DNA from: Candidatus Synechococcus calcipolaris G9
GTDB lineage: Bacteria > Cyanobacteriota > Cyanobacteriia > Thermosynechococcales > Thermosynechococcaceae
Assembly: GCF_029582805.1 (NCBI RefSeq)
Contig: NZ_JAKKUT010000008.1
Span: 62,001-126,000, forward strand
Length of the DNA stretch: 64,000 bases
Direction: 5' to 3'
This document shows, in pieces, positions 49,207 to 59,952 of this stretch (positions are counted from its first letter, which is position 1; each line of letters begins with the position of its first letter). Under the pieces are notes generated by a model, which was not told the origin of the DNA, did no database searches, and saw only the letters and a list, made by a program, of their open reading frames with translations. Made by a program: the position numbers and the translations under genes.

Positions 49207-49298
49207 GCCCAACGCAACAATTCAAATACAGTGGACGGTTGAAAGCCGCTAGTGTTGAATTCAAGGTTATCTGCGGCCGCTGATTTGAGCCGTTAGCT
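49207..49298. other. attC-like recombination site (candidate integron cassette end)
   Basis: GCCCAAC at 49207-49213 fits the R'' consensus RYYYAAC, and GTTAGCT at 49292-49298 is close to R' (GTTRRRY, with one mismatch). The arms fold: 49221-49227 (TTCAAAT) pairs with 49283-49289 (ATTTGAG), then 49229-49234 pairs with 49277-49282, and 49236 with 49276, leaving A49228 and A49235 unpaired. Such extrahelical bases mark attC sites. A variable loop lies between. No integrase gene is present, so this would be an orphan site. It could also be an unrelated imperfect palindrome. Confidence 0.6.
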
Positions 49299-49436
49299 GA
49301 AAAATCTTTGCCTGCCATCCCCACTAGAACCATGTTCAACCGAGGGAGACTCCAGGGATGTTTGTTGTCAATTCCTGACCTATATCTTGAAAAATTAACG
49401 TATGATCCTGAGGGTATTCTTGAGGAGGATGTTATT

Positions 49437-50513
49437 GTGGCCCATGCAGTCACCCTAGTTCGCGGCGATGGAATTGGCCCAGAAGTGGCCAAGGCGACCC
49501 AAACGGCGATCGATGCCACTGGCGTAGCGATTAATTGGCAGATTGTCGATGCTGGGATTGACATGATGGACAAGTATGGCACTCCTCTACCAGAAAATGT
49601 CTTGGATGCCATTAAAGAAACGAAAACAGCGATCAAGGGGCCAATTACGACTCCCGTGGGCACTGGCTTTCGGTCTGTGAATGTGGAAATTCGCAAACGC
49701 CTAAATCTCTACGCCAACCTGCGGCCCGCTAAATCCATCCCTGGCGTGAAGAGCTACTTTCAAAATATTGATCTGGTGATTGTCCGCGAAAATACAGAGG
49801 ATCTCTACGCTGGCATTGAGTTTGAATATACCTCCGAGGAAGCCGCCCAGGCCCGCAAATTTCTATCGGAGCTTTCTGGAAAGCCTCTGAAAGAGGATGC
49901 TGCCATTGGCATTAAGCCGATCTCTGTTACCGGCAGTGATAAAATCCTCGAATTTGCCTTTAAGTATGCCCAATCCCACGGCCGCAAAAAAGTAACGGCG
50001 GTTCACAAAGCAAATATCATGAAATTTACCGATGGTTTGTTTCTAGATCGGGCACGGCTCATGGCCCCCAGCTATGCTGATATTGAGTTTGAAGATCGGA
50101 TTGTTGACAATATGTGTATGCAGTTAATGCAGAAGCCCGAACTCTACGATGTCATGGTCATGCCCAACCTCTACGGTGATATTTTGTCCGATCTCTGTGC
50201 GGGCATGATTGGTGGATTAGGGGTTGCTCCGGGGGCCAATATTGGTGATGACTATGCGGTCTTTGAAGCGATCCATGGTTCTGCGCCAAAATATGCCGGG
50301 CAAAATAAAGCCAACCCCACAGCCCTAATCCTTTCCGGTGTGTTAATGCTTCAATACCTGGGGGAAATGGAGGCAGCCCAACGCTTACAATCGGCGGTGG
50401 AAAAAGTGATCAGTGAGCGAAAGGCTGTCACCTATGATCTCACACCGGTGGGTCAAACTCCAGTGGGAACCCAGGAAATGGCGGCGGCGATCGCTGAGTA
50501 TGCGGCTCCCTAG
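49437..50513 (+). CDS. Isocitrate/isopropylmalate-type dehydrogenase
   Basis: This decarboxylating dehydrogenase of 358 residues begins [14 protein letters not shown], has the substrate arginines in [24 protein letters not shown], the catalytic Tyr segment [11 protein letters not shown] and the metal-binding aspartates in [13 protein letters not shown]. The [17 protein letters not shown] form resembles NAD-type isocitrate dehydrogenases more than isopropylmalate dehydrogenase. It is shorter than the canonical NADP-dependent Icd of cyanobacteria (about 475 residues), so the physiological substrate is uncertain. GTG 49437 with GAGGAGG at 49422-49428 is a strong start. Confidence 0.8.
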   Translation: MAHAVTLVRGDGIGPEVAKATQTAIDATGVAINWQIVDAGIDMMDKYGTPLPENVLDAIKETKTAIKGPITTPVGTGFRSVNVEIRKRLNLYANLRPAKSIPGVKSYFQNIDLVIVRENTEDLYAGIEFEYTSEEAAQARKFLSELSGKPLKEDAAIGIKPISVTGSDKILEFAFKYAQSHGRKKVTAVHKANIMKFTDGLFLDRARLMAPSYADIEFEDRIVDNMCMQLMQKPELYDVMVMPNLYGDILSDLCAGMIGGLGVAPGANIGDDYAVFEAIHGSAPKYAGQNKANPTALILSGVLMLQYLGEMEAAQRLQSAVEKVISERKAVTYDLTPVGQTPVGTQEMAAAIAEYAAP

Positions 50514-50604
50514 GCTCAATGATTGGTTGATCATGGATTGACCGGCCTGTAGCTTCAAAAAGATTCAAGGGCCATTCGCCAATACCAATGGTAGAATCAG
50601 GCCA

Positions 50605-51399
50605 ATGAGCCTCTATAGGTTTCCCATGCTATCTGTCAATAATTCCGCTGACTCCCTCAACTCAGGGGAAGGGCTAAATACAGCAACGACTCAGGTTTTA
50701 GTGGTTGAGGACGAGGAACTGATCCGTGAAACCCTGGTTTTAGCACTGAGCGAAGAAGGTTACGATGTCATTGCCGCCACCGATGGCCATCAAGCCCTAG
50801 ACCTCATTAATACTCGCCTACTGCAAACCAATCTTTCTCCCCATTCCCCTTCATCCCTGGGACTAATTATTTTAGATTTAATGCTGCCTGGGGTGAGCGG
50901 TCTAGACCTATGCCGATTTATTCGACGGGAAGGATGTACGGTTCCCATTTTAATGATTAGTGCCAAGGGCAGTGAAATTGATCGGGTAGTCGGTCTGGAA
51001 ATTGGCGCCGATGACTACCTTTCCAAACCCTTTGGGATGCGGGAGTTAATTGCCCGCTGTCGCGCCCTTTTGCGTCGAGTGAGTGGCCATGGTGCCAGCA
51101 CGCCGGTGTTCCGCTACCGTGACCTCAGTCTCTATCCCCAGGAATGTCGCGTCCTTTTACGGGGGACAGAAATTAATTTATCTCCGAAAGAATACAAGCT
51201 TTTAGAGTTATTTATGAGCCAGCCTCGGCGAGTGTGGCCTAGGGAACAGCTTTTAGACCGAATTTGGGGTCATGATTTTATTGGGGATAGTAAAACCGTT
51301 GATGTTCATATTCGATGGTTACGGGAAAAAGTTGAAGAGGATCCGAGCCATCCCGCCTATATTTTGACGGTGCGTGGATTTGGCTATCGCTTTGGTTAA
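50605..51399 (+). CDS. sphR: OmpR-family response regulator, probably SphR
   Basis: The receiver domain (about 28-150) holds the acidic pair in VVEDEEL, the phosphorylated Asp91 in IILDLMLPG, and Lys in LSKPFGM; a winged-helix DNA-binding domain (about 165-264) ends with the typical TVDVHIRWLREKVE and VRGFGYRF. A short insertion after the third helix (about 74-86) is seen in cyanobacterial phosphate regulators. ATG 50626 is an alternative start. It lies 22 nt upstream of a histidine kinase with the SphS layout, which supports a PhoB-like role in phosphate starvation. Confidence 0.7.
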   Translation: MSLYRFPMLSVNNSADSLNSGEGLNTATTQVLVVEDEELIRETLVLALSEEGYDVIAATDGHQALDLINTRLLQTNLSPHSPSSLGLIILDLMLPGVSGLDLCRFIRREGCTVPILMISAKGSEIDRVVGLEIGADDYLSKPFGMRELIARCRALLRRVSGHGASTPVFRYRDLSLYPQECRVLLRGTEINLSPKEYKLLELFMSQPRRVWPREQLLDRIWGHDFIGDSKTVDVHIRWLREKVEEDPSHPAYILTVRGFGYRFG

Positions 51400-51421
51400 T
51401 GGTTAATCCTTAGGAGCCACG

Positions 51422-52759
51422 GTGGTTGTCTGGTCGTTTTTGCTAGGACTATTCCTAGGGCTAGGCCTATGGGCAGCGTGTCGCTATTTTTTTTATTACC
51501 AATTTAGCCAAATATTGCGAGGCTACAATGCCCGCCCCCTCAAGTCACCCCTGATCAATCGGGTGAAAACCGTTCTTACTTCCCTGCAACATTCCCTTGA
51601 TCAACAGGCCGAGGATATTAAAATTTGGCAGAAAATTGTTGATCTTAATCCCGTGGCCTATCTTCAGGTAGATCAAGATAACCTGTTGCTATGGTGTAAC
51701 CAAGAGGCGCGATCGCTCTTAGGGATTCAGTATCCACCGGGTCGCCTGCTCCTAGAGTTAGTCCGCTCCTACGAATTAGATTGCTTGATTGAAGATGTCC
51801 GTACCCTACAGCAATGTTGTCAGCGGGAATGGCTACATACCTGTGTTTATTCGGGGGATCATTCCTATCGGAAACCCTTGCGGGCTAATGGCTTACCGTT
51901 ACCAGAGGGCCAGGTGGGTATTTTTCTGGAAGATCGCGAAGAAGTGCGAGTTTTACGGGATGAGCGCGATCGCTGGGCGGCGGATGTGGCCCACGAGTTA
52001 AAAACGCCCCTGACTTCCCTTCGTTTAGTGGCGGAAACCCTTCAAAATCGCATTGATCCGAGCCTACGTCATTGGGTCGATCGCCTCGTCAATGAAATTA
52101 TTCGCCTGAGCCTGCTTGTGCAGGAGCTATTGGAACTAAATCGCCTCTCCTTGACCGCCATGGACGACATTCAACGGGAATCCCTGGATTTGGTTAACCT
52201 GATCCATACCGCATGGCATAGTCTCGAACCCCTGGCCACCGCCAAACAGATTCAGTTGAACTACGACGGCCCCCAAACCTTGATTTATAGCGGCAATGAA
52301 GCCCAACTCTTTCGCCTGCTGCTGAATGTTTTTGACAATGGGATCAAGTACAGTCCTGAGCAGGGAGTACTCCAGATTCACCTCAAGGTCACACCTAGAG
52401 TCGATGGGGGAGTTGATGGGGGCGGCGATCGGGAAGTGGATGGGGATGGCAGATCATTTCTGTGTCTTGAAATTATTGATAGTGGCCCTGGCTTTAAGGC
52501 AAAGGATATTCCCTATATTTTTGATCGCTTTTATCGGGCTGACCAAGCACGGGTTCATCGACCGCTGCAAATGATCTCTTCGGTGGCGATCGCCCATGGT
52601 ACCCAGGAGGAAACCACCCCCATTGGCTCCGGCAGTGGTCTTGGCTTAGCCATTGTGTATCAAATTGCCCAGCATCATGGTGGCCATGTCCAGGCAGCCA
52701 ATCATCCAGAACGGGGGGGAGCCTGGCTACGCATTTTCCTACCCATGCCCCATTCTTAA
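51422..52759 (+). CDS. sphS: Sensor histidine kinase, probably SphS
   Basis: One N-terminal membrane helix (residues about 3-28) is followed by a PAS-like domain (about 72-170, starting IVDLNPVAYLQVDQDN), a dimerisation domain with phospho-acceptor His191 in DVAHELKTPLTSL, and an ATPase domain with NVFDNGIKYSPE, DSGPGF and GSGLGLAIV. The single N-terminal helix with PAS and no periplasmic sensor domain matches SphS and PhoR-like kinases that sense phosphate through a transporter partner. A run of Asp/Gly repeats (about 325-342) is inserted before the G1 box. The start is GTG after AGGAG. Confidence 0.75.
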   Translation: MVVWSFLLGLFLGLGLWAACRYFFYYQFSQILRGYNARPLKSPLINRVKTVLTSLQHSLDQQAEDIKIWQKIVDLNPVAYLQVDQDNLLLWCNQEARSLLGIQYPPGRLLLELVRSYELDCLIEDVRTLQQCCQREWLHTCVYSGDHSYRKPLRANGLPLPEGQVGIFLEDREEVRVLRDERDRWAADVAHELKTPLTSLRLVAETLQNRIDPSLRHWVDRLVNEIIRLSLLVQELLELNRLSLTAMDDIQRESLDLVNLIHTAWHSLEPLATAKQIQLNYDGPQTLIYSGNEAQLFRLLLNVFDNGIKYSPEQGVLQIHLKVTPRVDGGVDGGGDREVDGDGRSFLCLEIIDSGPGFKAKDIPYIFDRFYRADQARVHRPLQMISSVAIAHGTQEETTPIGSGSGLGLAIVYQIAQHHGGHVQAANHPERGGAWLRIFLPMPHS

Positions 52760-52797
52760 CTATTAGCTTCTTAACCATCAGCCGGTCAGCAAAACCT

Positions 52798-54117
52798 ATG
52801 CGCGTCAATGCCAGTCGTACCTACCATGATCCGCTCCATGGTGCCATTACTCTCGATTCTGGAGTTCCAGAGGAGCATTTACTCATTCAACTCATTGATA
52901 CCCCTGGGTTTCAACGGCTGCGGCGAATTCGCCAGTTGGGGCCCGCCAGCTTAACCTTCCATGGGGCAGAAGGATCCCGATTTACCCATTCCCTGGGGGT
53001 GATGCACATTGCCCGCCGCTGCTTTGATCGCCTCGTCAAACACCATCCCCACTTACAACCCTACCGAGCCGCCCTTTTAGCCGCCGCCCTCCTCCACGAC
53101 ATTGGCCATGGCCCCCTCAGTCACACGGCGGAGGAAATTTTTGCCACCCACCACGAAGCCTGGACAAAGCGAATTCTTCAAGAGTCTCAATCAATTCGTA
53201 CCATTTTAGATACCTACGATCCTGGGTTGGCCGATGATTTGGTGCGTATCTATAACAAAACTTTTCCAGTGCCCTTAGTTTGGCAATTAGTCTCTAGTCA
53301 GTTGGACTGCGATCGCCTGGATTACTTAATGCGAGATAGTTATTTCACCGGCGCATCCTACGGAAAGTTAGATCTAGATCGAATTTTAATGGCCATCGAC
53401 TACGAACCCAAAACCCAACAATTAGTGGTTGCCCGCAAAGGCCAAGCCGCCATTGAGCATTACCTATTTGTGCGCTACTTTATGTATGCCCAGGTATACA
53501 ATCACCCGAAAAACTTGGCTGCGGCCTGGGTCCTTGAGAAGATCACGGAACGGGGGCGATCGCTCTTGCAGGAGGGTAAGATTTTTGCGGATGCCACGAT
53601 GGCGGCCTGGCTTAGTCCCCGGGCCGATGCCCTCACCTTGGAACGGTATTTAGGGGGGGATGACATTGTTTTTCTCTACCATCTCCAGCAGTGGCAACAG
53701 TCCCAAGATGCGGTGTTAGCGGATTTGTGTCGTCGCTACTTAGATAGAGATATCCTCAAAGCCCTTGATATTAGTGACTTAAGCGAAACTGATCAAACCC
53801 ACTGCTTAAACGAGGCTATCCAGTTAGCCCATCGGGCTGGATTCTCGGAAACATTCTATGTGGGATTGCGAGTCTCCCTAAGTCGTGGTTATACCCAATA
53901 CCAAAAAGGGATTAAGTTAGCCGTGGGCGATCGCCTAGATGAAATTACCACCCACTCTCCCCTGATTTCCGCCCTTATTACCCCGATGCGGCGAACCTGG
54001 TTAATCTATCCCCGCGAGATTGAATCTTCTCTGATCTCCCTCAAGATGGCATCAACCACGATCAACGAACATAGTCATCAGTTGCGACCTGACCATGAGA
54101 ATTCTAAGGTTCCCTAG
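52798..54117 (+). CDS. HD-domain phosphohydrolase (SAMHD1/dGTPase-like)
   Basis: The 439-residue protein carries the metal motif H...HD...D of SAMHD1-like dNTP hydrolases: His64 in RFTHSLGVMH, His100-Asp101 in LLHDIGHGPLSHT, and Asp in LDCDRLDYLMRDS. The first residues (YHDPLHGAITLD) are also characteristic of this group. Members remove the triphosphate from dNTPs or act on other phosphate esters. It lies 38 nt after the sphS-like gene and might be in the same transcript, but a functional link is not evident. Confidence 0.85.
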   Translation: MRVNASRTYHDPLHGAITLDSGVPEEHLLIQLIDTPGFQRLRRIRQLGPASLTFHGAEGSRFTHSLGVMHIARRCFDRLVKHHPHLQPYRAALLAAALLHDIGHGPLSHTAEEIFATHHEAWTKRILQESQSIRTILDTYDPGLADDLVRIYNKTFPVPLVWQLVSSQLDCDRLDYLMRDSYFTGASYGKLDLDRILMAIDYEPKTQQLVVARKGQAAIEHYLFVRYFMYAQVYNHPKNLAAAWVLEKITERGRSLLQEGKIFADATMAAWLSPRADALTLERYLGGDDIVFLYHLQQWQQSQDAVLADLCRRYLDRDILKALDISDLSETDQTHCLNEAIQLAHRAGFSETFYVGLRVSLSRGYTQYQKGIKLAVGDRLDEITTHSPLISALITPMRRTWLIYPREIESSLISLKMASTTINEHSHQLRPDHENSKVP

Positions 54118-54159
54118 TTGGCCACAGCAATATAGATAAGCCATTTTAATATGACCATC

Positions 54160-54837
54160 TCAAGGGAGTAAAAAACGAGCATCCCCCGTGGGCGTTGGTC
54201 GCGGTTCCTGACGGGGGCTAAGTAACTGGGCCTCCCCAGGCTGGGAAGCCGGGGGTAATTGGGGTGTGACCACGTCCGGTTCTACCATCGGCCGGCTCGG
54301 TTGCTGGGGGGATTCTAGGGGAATGCCCGCCAAGGGAGAGTAATAATTCACCAGGGTTTGGATCAATTGCTGCCGTTCCTGGCGATTTAAAGCCTGGATC
54401 ACCGCCATATCTCCTGCCATCGGGTTTTCCTTGAGATAGGACGTACCTGGATAAGTACTCCCTTGCAGAAAATCATTTACCCCCAGAAAGTCCCCTAGGG
54501 TGATCTTCCAGTCCAATCGATAGACCGGAGAACGTCCCTTCACTGTGGTGTGGTAGACAATCAGCCGCTCAATCAACGTACTTTCACTGGCTACCTGATT
54601 GGTTTCCTGGCGAATATAGGTGTTTTCCAAGGGGAAGTTGGGCAGTTTTGCGTAAATTTCCCCAGCCACTTGACGGGGATTGGCAAAAACAGGGGCCGTT
54701 TGGGCAACGCTAACGGCGGCGGGTTTGCCCAGGATTAGCGGCTCAGTATGGCCCAAAAATAGGGCGAAAAATGCCGCTAAGATACCCAGGACTAGGCAGC
54801 CCACAAATCGCTGATATCGCCCAAGACTACGTCCCAT
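54160..54837 (-). CDS. Conserved hypothetical exported protein
   Basis: The 225-residue product opens with a basic stretch and a hydrophobic helix (about 8-30), probably a signal peptide or anchor. A middle domain (about 55-160) is rich in aromatic and charged residues (IRQETNQVASESTLIERLIVYHT), and the last 60 residues are Pro/Gln-rich and probably disordered. It resembles a protein common in cyanobacteria, but no function is known to me. It follows rpoZ on the same strand. Confidence 0.6.
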   Translation of the reverse strand: MGRSLGRYQRFVGCLVLGILAAFFALFLGHTEPLILGKPAAVSVAQTAPVFANPRQVAGEIYAKLPNFPLENTYIRQETNQVASESTLIERLIVYHTTVKGRSPVYRLDWKITLGDFLGVNDFLQGSTYPGTSYLKENPMAGDMAVIQALNRQERQQLIQTLVNYYSPLAGIPLESPQQPSRPMVEPDVVTPQLPPASQPGEAQLLSPRQEPRPTPTGDARFLLP

Positions 54838-54931
54838 ATCCTCACCTAAATCATTGATGGATCATTGATGCTGACACTCCCCAAATAGGGAAAGTTGCCA
54901 TTGGTCAATTCCGTTTATATCGAGAAGGTTG

Positions 54932-55159
54932 TTACTCCGGCAATAGTTCCGGTTCAATCATTTCATCGGACATATCAATAATGGCGCGGGTAACGGGTTT
55001 CATCGAGACCTCCTCGAACTCCTCCGCATCAATGGTGCGCTGCTGTTTAGCGCGATTGGCGATTTGTACCGTAATCCGATAGCGATTTGAGGAATGCCTC
55101 ACCAATTGCTCTGCCCGACGCATCACATCAGAGGTGGAATAGGACACTCGTTTTTGCAT
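54932..55159 (-). CDS. rpoZ: RNA polymerase omega subunit
   Basis: The 75-residue protein begins MQKRVSYSTSDVMRRAEQLVRHSSNRYRI and ends near PVTRAIIDMSDEMIEPELLPE, matching the cyanobacterial omega subunit (ycf61 type). It supports assembly of the beta-prime subunit into RNA polymerase. ATG 55159 is preferred to a longer frame. It lies about 94 nt downstream of mnmA, in one orientation. Confidence 0.85.
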   Translation of the reverse strand: MQKRVSYSTSDVMRRAEQLVRHSSNRYRITVQIANRAKQQRTIDAEEFEEVSMKPVTRAIIDMSDEMIEPELLPE

Positions 55160-55253
55160 GGGTAGTAGTCTCTCAGGTGCAGAAATAAACGAAAACTGTA
55201 ACGCAAACTGTGAATTAAACCATTTTAGGACGGGGCACGGGTTTAGGAGGGGG

Positions 55254-56342
55254 CTATGGGGAAAAAGGCTCAATAATTCCGCCCCCGAGGAGGTGATCGC
55301 CCTGATACCAGACGGCAGCTTGGCCCGGTGTCACCCCAAATTGCGGTTCATCAAAGATCAATCTTACCCGTTCTCCTTGATCTTCTGCCAGGGGAATAAT
55401 CGTAGCAGCCACGGGAGCGGTGCGATAGCGAATCTGCACCTCAACGGCAATGGGTGCTTTTGGGGCAGCAATGGAGACCCAATTAATCCGCTGAACATGA
55501 CAGTCAGGTTGCCCTCCACTGCGGCGATCGCCGACAACGACTTGATTTTTAGCCACATTCAATCCAATCACGTAGAGGGGTTCACTGGCGGCAATTCCCA
55601 GACCCTTCCGCTGACCAATAGTATAGTGATGCACCCCCTGGTGGGTTCCTAGAACCTTTCCTTGGCGATCGACAATATCCCCCTTTTGGGGAGCAATGTA
55701 CTGATCTAAAAACTTAGCCATAGAGCCATGGGCCTCAATTAAACAGAGATCTTGGCTTTCTGGTTTTTCAGCGGTATGTAGATTAAACTGAGCCGCAATC
55801 TGGCGAGTGATGTCTTTTGTCTGATCTCCCAGGGGAAATATGACTTGGGCCAGTACATCCTGGGGTAAATCATAGAGAAAGTAGGACTGATCCTTCTGGG
55901 AATCCACCGCCCGCCAAAGTTCATAACGCTGGGTGTCTGGATTGTAATGAATGCGGGCATAGTGACCGGTGGCAATGTGCTCTAGACCCAATTCCTGCCG
56001 CGCATAGGCCAACATCGGCCCAAACTTGACGGCACGGTTGCACTGGGAACAGGGTAGGGGCGTAATTCCCGCGCTATACCCCGCCACCAGATAATCCACA
56101 ATCTGGGACTCAAACACCTGGCGACTGTCCACAACATGGTGATCAACCCCTAAGTCCTGGCAAAGCTGGGCCGCATCCACCATACCATCGGAGCAGCACT
56201 GACCTTTCCCCTTCATCAGCCATAGAGTTAGCCCCACTACCGGATACCCTTGCTTTTGCAGCATGACAAGGGCGACGGAGCTATCTACTCCGCCGGATAA
56301 TCCTACGACAACCCCTGATAAAGTCCCTGGCAAACGTGACAT
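55254..56342 (-). CDS. mnmA: tRNA 2-thiouridine(34) synthase MnmA
   Basis: The 362-residue enzyme puts sulfur on U34 of Lys, Glu and Gln tRNAs using ATP. The PP-loop is [12 protein letters not shown] (about 14-25), the first catalytic cysteine is Cys101 in [12 protein letters not shown], and the second is Cys200 in ESQDLCLIE. The tRNA-binding region [18 protein letters not shown] is also recognisable. It lies upstream of rpoZ. Confidence 0.95.
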   Translation of the reverse strand: MSRLPGTLSGVVVGLSGGVDSSVALVMLQKQGYPVVGLTLWLMKGKGQCCSDGMVDAAQLCQDLGVDHHVVDSRQVFESQIVDYLVAGYSAGITPLPCSQCNRAVKFGPMLAYARQELGLEHIATGHYARIHYNPDTQRYELWRAVDSQKDQSYFLYDLPQDVLAQVIFPLGDQTKDITRQIAAQFNLHTAEKPESQDLCLIEAHGSMAKFLDQYIAPQKGDIVDRQGKVLGTHQGVHHYTIGQRKGLGIAASEPLYVIGLNVAKNQVVVGDRRSGGQPDCHVQRINWVSIAAPKAPIAVEVQIRYRTAPVAATIIPLAEDQGERVRLIFDEPQFGVTPGQAAVWYQGDHLLGGGIIEPFSP

Positions 56343-56598
56343 TGTTAAGTTTCAAAACAAATCTCCTATTTTCTAGGGTAGCACCGAGATTTATTCACCG
56401 TCAGTTGTGTAATTTAGCTATAATCCTATAGTTAAGGTTGGCGAGATGCCTTGGGCACGCTACCGCTATCGCTAATCCCTCTGTTTGGTTGAGGCGGTAG
56501 GTGAATTCGGTTACAGGGAAGGTTTGTTATGGACAGTCATCTCTCCGAAGTCAGCGTCAACGTTTAGGTTCATTTTTGCTTTGGAGCAAGATCAGATT

Positions 56599-56889
56599 AT
56601 GTCTATTTATGTCGGCAACCTTTCTTACACTGCCACCCAGGAAGATCTAGAGGCCGTATTTGCCGAGTACGGCGGTGTCAAGCAAGTGTATTTGCCCGTC
56701 GATCGCGACACTGGGCGGAAGCGCGGGTTTGGCTTTGTGGAAATGTCAACGGATGCAGAGGAAGACGCTGCGATCGCTGATCTCGATGGTGCCGAATGGA
56801 TGGGACGGCAGTTGAAAGTCAACAAGGCGCGTCCTCGGGAAGCCATGAGCGGTGGCGGTGGTCGCGGTGGTTACTCCCGTAATCACTAA
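56599..56889 (+). CDS. RRM-type RNA-binding protein (cyanobacterial Rbp)
   Basis: The 96-residue protein is a single RNA-recognition motif with RNP2 IYVGNL (3-8) and RNP1 RKRGFGFVEM (about 41-50), plus a short Gly/Arg-rich tail (SGGGGRGGYS). Cyanobacterial Rbp proteins bind mRNA, and several are cold-induced or localise mRNAs near thylakoids. ATG 56599 starts at the usual MSIYVGN. The 256-nt leader before it is unusually long for the window, as in cold-regulated rbp genes, but no distinct thermosensor hairpin was resolved. It lies 50 nt upstream of ilvC. Confidence 0.88.
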   Translation: MSIYVGNLSYTATQEDLEAVFAEYGGVKQVYLPVDRDTGRKRGFGFVEMSTDAEEDAAIADLDGAEWMGRQLKVNKARPREAMSGGGGRGGYSRNH

Positions 56890-56915
56890 AAGGCTCCTCC
56901 TAGCATAATTTCTAG

Positions 56916-57935
<1,020 letters not shown>

Positions 57936-57970
57936 GCCCCATCTATTAAGCTATCAATTTAAGCTATTAA

Positions 57971-58387
57971 TTAGAATTTAATCCATAACCCACCCCGACC
58001 TTTCCCTGGGTAATGATAGGGCTGATGGTTGGGATAATAGTTTGGGTAATAGTTAGGCTGCACCTGCTGAAACCCCGATGGAGCATAGACCCGTGGGAAA
58101 TAGGTGCGCTGCTGATAGATCACCGATGTTCCTGGGCCTGGGTCGGGGGCAATAATGACCGGCTGGCTATAGGGTGTGCGTTGATATATGATCGGTGCCC
58201 CTTGGGAGACCCCAGGTTGAGAAACTCCAGGATAGCCAAAATGGTTAAAGGGGACATTATTATTAATCCCCGATTGATGGAATTGATGCCAGGACGCATT
58301 GGCAGGGCCCATGGTAGTCAAGGAAGCCATTGTCCCTAGGGTGAGGGCAGCAGGGATGAGTAGTGATAGTGAGCGAGGAGAAATCAT
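57971..58387 (-). CDS. Hypothetical exported Tyr/Pro-rich protein
   Basis: A signal peptide (hydrophobic residues about 7-25, cleavage near GPANA-SW) leads to a mature protein of about 107 residues that is rich in Tyr, Pro, Asn and Gln with repeating NYYPN units near the end. It looks like an unfolded exported or surface protein. No domain is recognised. The gene is convergent with ilvC. Confidence 0.6.
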   Translation of the reverse strand: MISPRSLSLLIPAALTLGTMASLTTMGPANASWHQFHQSGINNNVPFNHFGYPGVSQPGVSQGAPIIYQRTPYSQPVIIAPDPGPGTSVIYQQRTYFPRVYAPSGFQQVQPNYYPNYYPNHQPYHYPGKGRGGLWIKF

Positions 58388-58457
58388 AGGTGATCACCTG
58401 ATGATGGTGTATCTGGAGGAGTTATATCCGTCCTATTAAGTCGCAGACGAAATATTC

Positions 58458-59804
58458 CTAGGAAAGTTCCTGGAGAACTTCTGTTAATATCCTAGCCATT
58501 GTTTCAATGTGGGGGGTTTCAATAATAAGGGGCGGTGAAAGGGCAATAATATCTCCCGTTACCCGGATCAAGAGTCCTTTTTCATAGCAACGGCGTAAAC
58601 AGTCCATACCCCTAGTTCCTGGTTTTCCAGGGCGAGGTTCCAGTTCAATGCCCGCCACCAAACCAAGGGTGCGAATATCAATGATATGGGGCAGTCCCCG
58701 CAATGACTGAATGACAGCTTGCCAAGTTTCGCCCAATTCCTGGGCCCGCTGAAATAGGTTTTCTTTTTGATAAAGATCAAGGGTGGCGATCGCCGCTGCA
58801 CAGGCAAGGGGATGACCGGAATAGGTATAGCCATGGAAAAATTCAATCTGGTTTGCCGGGCCGTCCATAAAGGCATCATGGATCTCTTGACGCACTAAGA
58901 CGGCTCCCATGGGAACGGCACCATTGGTAATGCCCTTCGCTAAGGTGATTAAATCTGGAATAACACCAAAATAATCCGCAGCAAAGGCAGTGCCGAGTCG
59001 CCCAAAGCCGGTAATCACTTCATCAAAAATCAATAAAATCCCATGGCGATCGCATATCTGGCGCAGACGTTCTAAGTACCCCTTAGGCGGAATTAATACC
59101 CCGGTGGATCCGGCCACCGGTTCCACAATCACCGCTGCGATCGTTGTTGCATCATGGAGGGAAATGATCCGCTCCAGTTCGTCTGCTAGATGAATCCCCC
59201 AGGTAGGCTGTCCCAAACTAAAGGCATTTTCCTTGAGGTTGTGAGTATGGGGCAAATGATCCACCCCTGCTAAGAGCGAGCCAAAAAACTTACGATTGGG
59301 GGCAATACCGCCCACGGAAATTCCACCAAAACCCACGCCATGGTAGCCCCGTTCTCGGCCGATCAAGCGTTGACGGGAGCCTTCCCCCCGCACACGATGG
59401 TACGCCAGGGCAATTTTCAGGGCCGTGTCCACTGCCTCTGAACCAGAATTGGCAAAAAAGACGCGATTAAGACCCGTGGGTGCGATTTCAATGAGTTTGT
59501 TGGCCACCTGAAAGGGGCCGGGATGACCCATTTGAAACGTGGGGGCAAAATCCAGAGTTGCAGCCTGTTGGGCGATCGCCTCGGCAATTTCAGGGCGACA
59601 GTGACCCGCATTCACACACCATAATCCAGCGGTACCATCTAAAATCTGACGCTGATCGTGGCTGGTATAATACATTCCCTTCGCCGCAATAAGTAGGCGC
59701 GGTTCTTGCTTAAATTCACGATTAGCCGTAAAGGGCATCCAAAAGGCATTTAGGTCAATTGCCCTAGGGGAGAAGGATTTGTCTTGGGGTGGGATGTCAG
59801 CCAT
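58458..59804 (-). CDS. Class III PLP-dependent aminotransferase (omega-amino acid:pyruvate type)
   Basis: The 448-residue enzyme has the class III fold with GSEAVDTALKIALAYH (cofactor phosphate loop), FDEVITGFGRLGT (Asp261) and the Schiff-base lysine Lys290 in ITLAKGITNGAVPMG. The start, FWMPFTANREFKQEPRLL, resembles beta-alanine/omega-amino acid:pyruvate aminotransferases. The amino donor is unproven; beta-alanine, polyamine breakdown products or an aldehyde are candidates. The gene stands alone. Confidence 0.85.
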   Translation of the reverse strand: MADIPPQDKSFSPRAIDLNAFWMPFTANREFKQEPRLLIAAKGMYYTSHDQRQILDGTAGLWCVNAGHCRPEIAEAIAQQAATLDFAPTFQMGHPGPFQVANKLIEIAPTGLNRVFFANSGSEAVDTALKIALAYHRVRGEGSRQRLIGRERGYHGVGFGGISVGGIAPNRKFFGSLLAGVDHLPHTHNLKENAFSLGQPTWGIHLADELERIISLHDATTIAAVIVEPVAGSTGVLIPPKGYLERLRQICDRHGILLIFDEVITGFGRLGTAFAADYFGVIPDLITLAKGITNGAVPMGAVLVRQEIHDAFMDGPANQIEFFHGYTYSGHPLACAAAIATLDLYQKENLFQRAQELGETWQAVIQSLRGLPHIIDIRTLGLVAGIELEPRPGKPGTRGMDCLRRCYEKGLLIRVTGDIIALSPPLIIETPHIETMARILTEVLQELS

Positions 59805-59952
59805 GATTGATTATCTTATGTATAAATTTTAATACTTCAAGTGTAATGTTTCAAAGTCATACTTACTGCCATCTTGCCATCCCCAGGAACCCTTAGGGGC
59901 ATCCTCGCCCTATGATAGAAAGCAATAGTCCCAACAAATTCACACCCATACC

